Shown one piece after another: positions 6,369 through 13,187 of a stretch of DNA of 37,779 nucleotides. Location of the stretch: the NCBI GenBank assembly GCA_017443805.1, contig JAFSXY010000159.1, positions 1-37,779 on the forward strand. The letters run 5' to 3'. Position numbers and translations under genes: made by a program. The notes under the pieces are model-generated. The model saw only the letters and a program-made list of their open reading frames with translations. It had not been told where the DNA came from and did no database searches. Position 1 is the first letter of the stretch. Each line of letters begins with the position of its first letter. Source of the DNA: Clostridia bacterium. Lineage in GTDB: Bacteria; Bacillota; Clostridia; Oscillospirales; Acutalibacteraceae.

Positions 6369-7304
6369 TCAGACTGAACCGATCCGCTTGCTTTCCATAC
6401 AGACCCAGCCGTTTTCCTCATGCACAGCCGTAACAGAAAAACCGTTTTCCGAAAGCGCTGAAGACACCTCTTCCGCGCGCGGTTCGATAATGCCGGAAAC
6501 AATATAAACTGCGTCCGGAAGCATAAACGGAATAATGTCGGGCGTCAGCTTAATAATGGCGTCAGCAACGATATTTGCGGTAACCAAATTAAATTTTCCG
6601 CTGACGTGATCTGTCAGATTTCCCTGCAGAAACCGCAGCGCGGGTTCTGAGAAACCATTCAGGGCGCCGTTATCTTTGGCTACTTTCACGGCCAAGGGAT
6701 CAATATCCACACCGAGCGCGCTTTTTGCGCCGAACAGCATTGCAGCGACAGATAAGATCCCGCTGCCGCAGCCGACGTCCAGCATTTGTGTTTGCGGCGT
6801 GATATGGTTTTCCAGTGCCTGCAGGCACAGTCTGGTGGTCTCGTGATTCCCGGTACCGAACGCGAGCCCGGGTTCAATGGTCAGCACGCGCCGCTGCCCT
6901 GCGTCAGTCAACGGGATCCATGCAGGCTGGATCAGGAGCTTTTCTCCGATTGGCATCGGCTGGAAATACTGCCGCCAGTTATTCTGCCAGTCCTCATCCT
7001 TACAATCCGCAAGTGCAACCGTATAGGGGATTTTTTCGGCGTAAAGACGGCATTCGATAAAAGAAACGGCTTCCTGCGGGTTGTTTTCAGGCGAGATATA
7101 GATGTGAACGATGCTCTTTGTACGATCCTTTTTCAGCAGTGCTTCATCGATCAGATCGATTTTTGCGATCTCCATCGCTTCCTGCTCCAGGTGAGAATAG
7201 TCCTCTGTATAGATCCCGTACGGTACGGTCATCATGGCGATCGCGCCGGCTTCGTCCGTATACGCAACGGGTACGGTGATCCGGATCTCGGTCCAGCTGT
7301 CCAT
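6369..7304 (-). CDS. prmA: Ribosomal protein L11 methyltransferase
   Basis: 311 aa from ATG 7304, six bases after the stop of the upstream gene, with GGGAG as ribosome site; the longer open frame to 7340 lacks support. The N-terminal half is the L11-recognition domain (WTEIRITV, DWQNNWRQYFQP). The C-terminal half is a class I S-adenosylmethionine methyltransferase fold: FGTGNHETT, DVGCGSGILSVAA, GVDIDPLAV, and NIVADAI, the last occupying the NPPY-like position typical of PrmA. It would methylate lysines and the N-terminus of ribosomal protein L11. It is co-transcribed with the yhaM-like gene and followed by a strong terminator. Confidence 0.93.
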   Translation of the reverse strand: MDSWTEIRITVPVAYTDEAGAIAMMTVPYGIYTEDYSHLEQEAMEIAKIDLIDEALLKKDRTKSIVHIYISPENNPQEAVSFIECRLYAEKIPYTVALADCKDEDWQNNWRQYFQPMPIGEKLLIQPAWIPLTDAGQRRVLTIEPGLAFGTGNHETTRLCLQALENHITPQTQMLDVGCGSGILSVAAMLFGAKSALGVDIDPLAVKVAKDNGALNGFSEPALRFLQGNLTDHVSGKFNLVTANIVADAIIKLTPDIIPFMLPDAVYIVSGIIEPRAEEVSSALSENGFSVTAVHEENGWVCMESKRIGSV

Positions 7305-7309
7305 CACGG

Positions 7310-8308
7310 TCAATCTCCCTTCCCGCCGGTGATTTTCCAATCAAAATTCACGTCGGTTGAAATCGGCATCCTGCCGTGGTTATAGAATTTACGGTCTTCC
7401 ATGGACCAGATCTTAGCGGTAAACGTTCCTTTTTCTGTATTTTTCAAAGTGTTTTCCAGAGCATAAACATTCGCATCAAGCGTATCAAGCGCCGAAAGGA
7501 TCTCAGCTTCCAGCATTAACGGCCGTACGGCGACGCCGTATTCCGGCAGGCCGTGATGTGAAACAAGCATGTGTTCGACGAGCATTCTGGTTTCATCGGA
7601 GATCCCGTTTTGTTTTCCGATCTCTTCAACGATCATCGCGCCGCCCACCAAATGACCGATCAACGTGCCTTCAACGGTGTATCCTTCCACAAGCCCCGTC
7701 GCCGCAAGGCTGAATTCCTCGGATTTTGCGATATCGTGCAATATCACGCCGCAAAGCAGCAGATCGCGGTCAACGGAAGGATACAGCGCGCTTACAGCCT
7801 GCGCCAGTTTGCAGACGGACAACGTATGCATCAGCAAGCCGCCGCGCACGGCGTGGTGGATCTTAAATGCCGCAGGCAGGGTAAGAATTTTTTCCTTATA
7901 TGTATCCAGCACCGCCTGCGTCAGCTTTTTCAGCTGTTCATCCCGGAACGCGCCGGCAATGTTGCGCAGTTCAGAGAACATATCCTCCCCTTCAAACCCG
8001 GCAGAGGGGATGTAATCGGAAAGATTGATTTGATCGCCCTCGTTAATACCGCGCCAACGGTCGATTTTGAACTGCGGCTGCCCGTTATAATTGCCAAGCG
8101 TACCGCGAACCAAAATCAGATTGTTCACAGGCGGCTTGTCTTCGTCTGTCCCGCGGAAATCCCAGATTTTTGCAACGATGTCATTTTCCCCGTCGCTGAT
8201 AATCAGGTCCAGATATCCGGACCCGCTTTTCGTGATTTTTTTATCGCAGTTCTTTACAAGCACATAACCTTGTAACGTGCCGTTATTATCAATATCTTTC
8301 AGTTTCAT
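7310..8308 (-). CDS. yhaM: YhaM-like 3'-5' exonuclease (OB fold + HD domain)
   Basis: 332 aa. Residues ~1-95 form an OB-type nucleic-acid-binding region (GYVLVKNCDKKITKSGSGYL, LILVRGTLGNYNGQPQ). From ~150 the metal-dependent HD phosphohydrolase motifs appear: GGLLMHTLSV, LLLCGVILHDIAKS, and distal SHHG. This order and length match Bacillus YhaM/CBF1, a 3'-5' exoribonuclease with some activity on single-stranded DNA. It starts at ATG 8308, 17 bases after the mannosidase stop, and reads into prmA, so these three genes share a transcript. Confidence 0.88.
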   Translation of the reverse strand: MKLKDIDNNGTLQGYVLVKNCDKKITKSGSGYLDLIISDGENDIVAKIWDFRGTDEDKPPVNNLILVRGTLGNYNGQPQFKIDRWRGINEGDQINLSDYIPSAGFEGEDMFSELRNIAGAFRDEQLKKLTQAVLDTYKEKILTLPAAFKIHHAVRGGLLMHTLSVCKLAQAVSALYPSVDRDLLLCGVILHDIAKSEEFSLAATGLVEGYTVEGTLIGHLVGGAMIVEEIGKQNGISDETRMLVEHMLVSHHGLPEYGVAVRPLMLEAEILSALDTLDANVYALENTLKNTEKGTFTAKIWSMEDRKFYNHGRMPISTDVNFDWKITGGKGD

Positions 8309-8325
8309 CAGTTTTTATCCGGTCC

Positions 8326-11300
8326 TTATTCGTACTTGATCTTCAGCGTTTTGATCTCAAACGGCCGGAAAGACAGCTTAAAATTATCCGGTTTGCCGAA
8401 GCTTTCTTTTGCCTGCTCCAGCATATCCGTTTCAAGGATCTCAACCGCTGCGGCAGGCGCCGCAACAGCGGTTTCGGTCATTGAGCCCTCAGCCTCATAC
8501 AGACGGACGATATACGCTTTTTCGGCGTCCTCGCAGGGCTTTACAGCCTCTACGATCACGTTCGGGGCGGTAATACCGATCAAAGGTTGATAATCCAATT
8601 TGCCGTCCGCGACCAGTACGGGAACGTTCAGCATATATGCAGGTTCAATTACGTTTTCGGCGCCGAACCCGCCGACGTGCGGCTGGAATGCATAAACACA
8701 ACGGTGGATACCGTCTTTATCTCCCTTGTAATCGGGATGCCGGCCGCCTTTGTGAAGAGAAAGCTGAATGCTGCCGTCTTTTACCGAAATACCGTATTTA
8801 CAATCGTTGAGCATGGCAACGCCGTAACGCGGCTCGGACAGATCCGTATATTTGTGGTTGCAAACTTCAAACTTGGCTTGTTCCACACTGTTATTGCGCG
8901 TAGTCGGACGTTTCACGCAGCCGAACTGGATCTCATATCGCGCAAAATCATTGTAAACGGCGGTATCAAACGCGGTCCGCAGAAAGCGGTGATCGTCGTT
9001 CCAATCCATCGCGGTATCAAAGCGGACCTGCGCGGAATCGGCAAAGAAGATCATGTCCTGCGTAACAGTTGACTTCTCGCTGATCTGATATTGGCTGCGG
9101 ACGATATAAGCCGCTTCGCCTTCGGAAACGACCATACGGGAAACAAGCGTTGAAACGTCTTCAAATTTTTCAAGGAAATCGGCGTCAACGTCCCAGTTGT
9201 CCCACGCGGCGGGCATGTCCTCCGCCATGATAAACGTGTTCAAAGGTCTGCCGTCAACAAGCTGCCGGCCGACGGTTTTATCCACAAATGATTTAATTGT
9301 ACCGTTTTCGGCAAATGCCACACTGACGGCAGCTGTTTCCAGCTGATTTTCGTTCACACAAAATGCGGATTTGTCTGTAGGCGTGCCGGGAATAAGCCGC
9401 AGCGTAACGCTGCCCATGGCGGGTACCTTTACGCCGAGGACGATCAGCTTTTGTTTGCCGTCCAGATCGGTATACAGCTGCTGACGGTAGCCGCCTTCCA
9501 CGATTTTACCCGCTTTATAATCCATAAAAATGGGATCGCCGCGGTCAAAAGACAATGTATTGATCACCGTAACGTAATCCGGATCGCCGTTTCCCTGCAG
9601 CAGATTTGCGGTCTTTGCCCGGGCTTCCGCGATCACGCCGGAAGTGTATTTACGGCTCTTTTCATGCACGGCGTTGATACAGGTGCCGGGCAGAATATCG
9701 TGGAACTGGTTCATCAAAAGCACTTCATACAAAGGCGCGATTGCATCTTCACTTGCCGCGGCGCCTTTTTGTACGGCGGACTGCACCGTTGCGATCTCAA
9801 GATCGCGCAGCGCAAGCTCGGCTTTCCGGTTGTTGCGTTTGATCGTATGCTGATTGGTCAGCGTGCCGCGGTGAAGCTCCAAATACAGTTCGCCCCGATA
9901 GGTATTGGGGTTTTTGCAGGTTTTTTCCAGCGTTTTCATAAAATCGCCGACAAGCGAATATTCTACCTTGGGGCAACCCGCCGTATCCTTTACACGACGA
10001 GCGTATTCGCATTCTTCAAACATCGGTCCGCCACCGCCGTCGCCGTAACCAAAGGCAAGCAGACGCTTATCCGTCACATTTTTCTGTTTTATGTCGCCCA
10101 TTCTGCCGATAATATCGTCCGGCGCGGGAAAATGGTGCGTCGTATTGAAATGCGTAAACACCTTTGTGCCGTCGATCCCCTGCCAATAGAAAGTATCGTA
10201 AGGGAATTGATTGGTATCGTTCCAGCTGATTTTGGTCGTAAGGAAATAATCCACACCGCAGCCCTTCATGATCTGCGGGATCGCAGCAGAGTAACCGAAG
10301 GTATCCGGCAGCCAGAAACAGTTGGATGTATAGTTAAAATATTTCTGCGTAAAACGCTGCCCCCAAAGGAACTGTCGGATCATGGATTCGCCGGAGGTGA
10401 TATTACAGTCGCACTCGACCCAAACGCCGCCGTTGGGCTCATATTTACCCGCGGCCACCGCTTCCCGGATCTTCTTGAAAAGTTCCGGATAATACTTGCG
10501 GATCATATCGCTGTGGCAGGAGGAGGACTGCACGAACTTATATTCCGGATACTCCTGCATCAGCGCAAGCTGGTTGGAATACGTACGCGCGCACTTTTTC
10601 ACGGTCTCGCCGATATGCCATAACCACGCGGTATCCATATGGGAGTGTCCGATGATCGACGCTTCGCCGCAGCTGTCGCCGTTTTTACGGGAAAGCGTTT
10701 CTCTCAACACGGGAGCGGCTTTGATAATGGAGTCGCGAATAACATCCCACGGCGTATCCTCAACGGAAATACTGACAATACGGAAGGTTTCCAGCATAGC
10801 CGTTTCCAGCTCCGCCTTGCGAAAGGTTTCATCCGGCAATGTTTCCCACAACGCGATCACGGTTTTCAGATCAAAGTAAAAAGCCTGCAGGTCATAATCC
10901 TTTACACAAATATCAGCGCCATGGTATTCATACACATGACCGCGCATGTTTGCATGATCTTCCGGAGAAGTTCCATAGCTCGGATGTCCGGCGTAAAACT
11001 CGATCGCAACGTCAATTTGCTCTCCTGCTTTCGCCCTGTATTTTAAGAGGTCGGAATAATGATTGCCGTGTCCGGAATACTGAATTTTCGTAGAAAAGAC
11101 GCCAAACGGCAGTCCGTCCACAAAAAGCATACCCTCATAGCAGCCGATGTTAGGACGGATAAACAGCGTTTTGCCGTCGTCTGCCTCCGTGGGAACGTAG
11201 ACGCCCTTGAACCAGCAGTAAGTGGTATTTCCCTGCCAGGTCATACCCTCCTCCGCCTTTTGAAACGGCAGATCGGGAATTTCGTGGTACCGTTTATCCA

Positions 11301-11418
11301 CATGACAGTACGTTACGTCCTGCAATTCCCCCACTTTGATAAAAATATGCGGCTCGATCATTTCGGAAAAACGGTCAAGCTTGCGGATCATACGTTCAAT
11401 CTGCGGTTTGTTCAGCAT
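8326..11418 (-). CDS. Alpha-mannosidase, glycoside hydrolase family 38
   Basis: 1030 aa from ATG 11418; a TTG two codons earlier is a less likely start, since GGAAGG lies 11 bases before the ATG. The GH38 catalytic core is clear: GHSHMDTAWLW with zinc ligands H260 and D262, and the nucleophile D372 in WLPDTFGYSA. ECDCNITSGES and the long beta-rich C-terminal half also fit. No signal peptide is seen, so it should act in the cytoplasm on imported manno-oligosaccharides or mannosides. It has its own promoter (11472-11500) and continues into yhaM-like and prmA genes. With GH4, GlcNAc-kinase-like and nagA genes nearby it suggests use of N-glycan-type or similar mannose/amino-sugar glycans. Confidence 0.92.
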   Translation of the reverse strand: MLNKPQIERMIRKLDRFSEMIEPHIFIKVGELQDVTYCHVDKRYHEIPDLPFQKAEEGMTWQGNTTYCWFKGVYVPTEADDGKTLFIRPNIGCYEGMLFVDGLPFGVFSTKIQYSGHGNHYSDLLKYRAKAGEQIDVAIEFYAGHPSYGTSPEDHANMRGHVYEYHGADICVKDYDLQAFYFDLKTVIALWETLPDETFRKAELETAMLETFRIVSISVEDTPWDVIRDSIIKAAPVLRETLSRKNGDSCGEASIIGHSHMDTAWLWHIGETVKKCARTYSNQLALMQEYPEYKFVQSSSCHSDMIRKYYPELFKKIREAVAAGKYEPNGGVWVECDCNITSGESMIRQFLWGQRFTQKYFNYTSNCFWLPDTFGYSAAIPQIMKGCGVDYFLTTKISWNDTNQFPYDTFYWQGIDGTKVFTHFNTTHHFPAPDDIIGRMGDIKQKNVTDKRLLAFGYGDGGGGPMFEECEYARRVKDTAGCPKVEYSLVGDFMKTLEKTCKNPNTYRGELYLELHRGTLTNQHTIKRNNRKAELALRDLEIATVQSAVQKGAAASEDAIAPLYEVLLMNQFHDILPGTCINAVHEKSRKYTSGVIAEARAKTANLLQGNGDPDYVTVINTLSFDRGDPIFMDYKAGKIVEGGYRQQLYTDLDGKQKLIVLGVKVPAMGSVTLRLIPGTPTDKSAFCVNENQLETAAVSVAFAENGTIKSFVDKTVGRQLVDGRPLNTFIMAEDMPAAWDNWDVDADFLEKFEDVSTLVSRMVVSEGEAAYIVRSQYQISEKSTVTQDMIFFADSAQVRFDTAMDWNDDHRFLRTAFDTAVYNDFARYEIQFGCVKRPTTRNNSVEQAKFEVCNHKYTDLSEPRYGVAMLNDCKYGISVKDGSIQLSLHKGGRHPDYKGDKDGIHRCVYAFQPHVGGFGAENVIEPAYMLNVPVLVADGKLDYQPLIGITAPNVIVEAVKPCEDAEKAYIVRLYEAEGSMTETAVAAPAAAVEILETDMLEQAKESFGKPDNFKLSFRPFEIKTLKIKYE

Positions 11419-11471
11419 AATCAATTAATCCTTCCTGTAGCACTATTGAGTTTTACGTGCATACTGTTTTT

Positions 11472-11500
11472 ATTTTAATATATACTTTTTTCATTTGCAA
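11472..11500 (-). promoter_or_regulatory. Promoter of the GH38-yhaM-prmA unit
   Basis: Reverse strand TTGCAA (-35, plus-strand bases 11495-11500), 17-base spacer, TAAAAT (-10, 11472-11477). It lies just past the ylmC-like terminator and leaves a leader of about 45 bases before ATG 11418. Confidence 0.6.
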
Positions 11501-11504
11501 GAGA

Positions 11505-11537
11505 AAAATCGGAATTTGCAAAGCAAATCCCGATTTT
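11505..11537 (-). terminator. Terminator after the ylmC-like gene
   Basis: Inverted repeat AAAATCGG-A-ATTTGC (11505-11519) against GCAAAT-C-CCGATTTT (11523-11537), one mismatch, 3-base loop. On the reverse strand it ends in a T run. The arms begin and end with A/T runs, so it could also work on the other strand. Confidence 0.78.
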
Positions 11538-11553
11538 CGGACAAGAATGTCTT

Positions 11554-11847
11554 TTATTTACCAAACAAACCCGCAAAGGTTTTTTTCATTCTGTTCGGCG
11601 GCGCGGGCGGCAGCGGCGGTACGTTTTTCACTAAAACCGTTTCTTCTCCGATTTTCAAAATATCGCACCAACTGATTTTCAACGGCTGCGGCGGGCGGAA
11701 AAATCCTCTTCCGACGGGGAAAACACAAATACAAACAAGACACCCTGTATTGACGTCCACTTCCACATCGCCGATGAATCCTACCCTGTCTGCCGTTTCC
11801 ACATTAATGACTTCTTTTCTGCATAGCTCCTCGATCGTGCAGCCCAT
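11554..11847 (-). CDS. YlmC/YmxH-like PRC-barrel protein
   Basis: 97 aa from ATG 11847. The segment CRKEVINVETADRVGFIGDVEVDVNTG is the typical PRC-barrel opening of the small YlmC/YmxH proteins of endospore-forming Bacillota, and the following short strands (CLVCICVFP, LKISWCDILKIGEETVLVK) complete the barrel. The last 20 residues are Pro/basic-rich (PPLPPAPPNRMKK), which may be a lineage-specific tail. The family is linked to sporulation by genomic context in other species; its molecular role is not settled. The ribosome site GGGGTGA lies within the stem of a hairpin (11853-11879). Confidence 0.8.
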   Translation of the reverse strand: MGCTIEELCRKEVINVETADRVGFIGDVEVDVNTGCLVCICVFPVGRGFFRPPQPLKISWCDILKIGEETVLVKNVPPLPPAPPNRMKKTFAGLFGK

Positions 11848-11852
11848 ATAAT

Positions 11853-11879
11853 CACCCCGTACATTATATGCACGGGGTG
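11853..11879 (-). promoter_or_regulatory. Hairpin covering the ylmC-like ribosome site
   Basis: Arms CACCCCGT (11853-11860) and ACGGGGTG (11872-11879), extended inward by CAT/ATG after one A-C mismatch, loop TAT. In the reverse-strand transcript the downstream arm contains GGGGTG, the apparent ribosome site of the ylmC-like gene six bases from its ATG. The central ATTATA (11863-11868) reads TATAAT on the reverse strand and could instead be a -10 box, in which case the full hairpin would not be transcribed. Confidence 0.5.
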
Positions 11880-12013
11880 AAAAATGATGAAAAAGATCTG
11901 TTTCCTTTTTCTGCCTTACCAGCTTCCTTGTCTTCCTCCTGTTCCACCGTTACCCATTTGTATTTTATATCATCTGTATTCCCCTGTCAAGCAAGACAGG
12001 GCCGTGCCGGCCG
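11880..12013. other. Gene-free spacer
   Basis: No gene is supported here. A forward frame (11884-12129) begins MMKKICFLFLP, but it turns Pro-rich, carries basic low-complexity sequence and runs antisense into the lipoprotein gene. I treat it as spurious. Confidence 0.4.
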
Positions 12014-12049
12014 GCAAAATAATACCCCGCGCTTTCGATGCACGGGGTA
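12014..12049 (-). terminator. Terminator after the metal-binding lipoprotein gene
   Basis: Arms TACCCCG (12023-12029) and CGGGGTA (12043-12049) with further GC/GC pairing past one mismatch, followed on the reverse strand by TTATTTT. Its outer arm shares ATGCACGGGGT with the hairpin at 11853-11879. Confidence 0.7.
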
Positions 12050-12071
12050 AGAACAGATCCGGAAAAAGCGT

Positions 12072-13073
12072 TTACGGAAGCAATGCGTCTTTCAGCACGT
12101 TCAGGTTATTGCGCATAATCTGCAGATAATCCGCACCGGCGTCAACGTCGGCGGAGGTGACGGACTGCAGAGAGTTCAGCACAAAGATCTTTTTCTCGCC
12201 AGAGGCGGTCTCTTTGGCGATGGTCTCGGCAAGCTTGTGGTTCGTCCCTTCGATGGCAAAAAGACAGTCCAGTCCCAGCTCGTCGATCTTGTTCACAAGG
12301 AACGTCACCGTTTCAAAGCTCGCCTCAGTTTCGGCGGAGCAGCCGGTAAACGCCGCATAGTAATCCAGGCCGTAAGCGTCCGTCAAATAGCGGAACGGAA
12401 AACGGTCGCCGAACACCAGCGTTTTTACAGGCGAGGTTTCCAAAGCGGATGCGTATTCCATATCAAGCGCAGAAAGCTCGTTCGTGTAAGCGGCTGTATT
12501 GGCAGTATAAACGTCGGCATAAGCGGGATCGATCTCACAAAGGGCGTCGCACAACGCATTACAAAAAAGCACTGCGTTGCTCAAAGACAGCCATACGTGC
12601 TCGTCGTATTCGATCTCTTCTTCCGTACCGGGCTCTTCTGTTTCGTCCTCCATGCCCTCTTTTACCACTTCTTCCTTTGCTCTGTCACCGAGGACCTGTA
12701 AAAGGTTAACTGCCGTAAGATCGCTTCCGGCAGCCTGCGTAAGAACGTCCTCCGTCCACTTATCGGAGGCGCCGCCGACATAAACAAACAGATCACAATC
12801 GGAAATCCGCATGATATCAGACGCCGTCGGCTGATAGCTGTGCAGATCAACGCCGTTGTCCAGCAAAAGCGTCAGTTCCGTATCGGTAAGGCGGTCCCCC
12901 AGAATGTTCCGAACCCAGTCATAAGTCGGGAAAATGGTGGCAACGATCTTCAGCTTTTGTCCGGAGACAACGTCCGGTTCTTTGGTCGCATCCGTTGAAG
13001 GATGCCTGGAACAGGCAGCAAACATCGTACAAAGCATACAGAAAGCAAAACAGATACATAATATTTTTTTCAT
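12072..13073 (-). CDS. Zinc/manganese-type ABC transporter substrate-binding lipoprotein (ZnuA family)
   Basis: 333 aa from ATG 13073, with GGGAG nine bases before it. A signal peptide ends in the lipobox FAAC (C21), so the protein should be anchored outside the membrane. The cluster A-I fold is recognisable: LKIVATIFPTYDW, the first metal His in LHSYQPT, the second in DEHVWLSL. The third ligand position lies in FGDRFPFRYL, where an Arg stands at the usual His. I recall this DRFPFRYL/CSAETEASF form as a clostridial subclade. The loop that is often His-rich is instead acidic (EDETEEPGTEEE). No permease or ATPase gene is adjacent, so partners must be elsewhere. Two Fur-family-type operators flank its promoter, suggesting metal-dependent repression. 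Confidence 0.85.
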   Translation of the reverse strand: MKKILCICFAFCMLCTMFAACSRHPSTDATKEPDVVSGQKLKIVATIFPTYDWVRNILGDRLTDTELTLLLDNGVDLHSYQPTASDIMRISDCDLFVYVGGASDKWTEDVLTQAAGSDLTAVNLLQVLGDRAKEEVVKEGMEDETEEPGTEEEIEYDEHVWLSLSNAVLFCNALCDALCEIDPAYADVYTANTAAYTNELSALDMEYASALETSPVKTLVFGDRFPFRYLTDAYGLDYYAAFTGCSAETEASFETVTFLVNKIDELGLDCLFAIEGTNHKLAETIAKETASGEKKIFVLNSLQSVTSADVDAGADYLQIMRNNLNVLKDALLP

Positions 13074-13101
13074 TAAATATCTCTCCCTCACAAAACAAAA
13101 A

Positions 13102-13168
13102 TGAGAACAGTTCTCAGTTTACCATAAGACAAAAAGTTTGTCAACAGTAAATTTAAGAACAGTTCTCA
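13102..13168 (-). promoter_or_regulatory. Promoter with two Fur-family-type operators
   Basis: Reverse-strand promoter: TTGACA (plus-strand bases 13139-13144), 17-base spacer, TAAACT (13116-13121). A perfect 7-1-7 palindrome TGAGAACAGTTCTCA (13102-13116) abuts the -10 and would cover the transcription start. A second copy, TAAGAACAGTTCTCA (13154-13168), lies just upstream of the -35, 52 bases away centre to centre. The 7-1-7 geometry is that of Fur/Zur/PerR boxes. With a ZnuA-like gene downstream, Zur is the natural candidate; the exact regulator is inferred. Confidence 0.78.
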
Positions 13169-13187
13169 TTTTTAATTCCAAGCGGTT

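Noticed and set aside
9451..10623. Long forward frame (390 aa) antisense to the GH38 gene
   Set aside because: Shadow of a strongly coding reverse gene; no recognisable motifs and no ribosome site.
11916..11957. Reverse-strand 13-codon Gly-rich frame (MGNGGTGGRQGSW)
   Set aside because: Too short, no ribosome site, no neighbouring partner; a chance frame.
11884..12129. Forward frame of 81 aa starting MMKKICFLFLP after a GGGGTG site
   Set aside because: It looks like a signal peptide at first, but it soon becomes Pro/basic-rich low-complexity sequence and ends antisense to the lipoprotein gene. The GGGGTG belongs to the hairpin of the ylmC-like gene.
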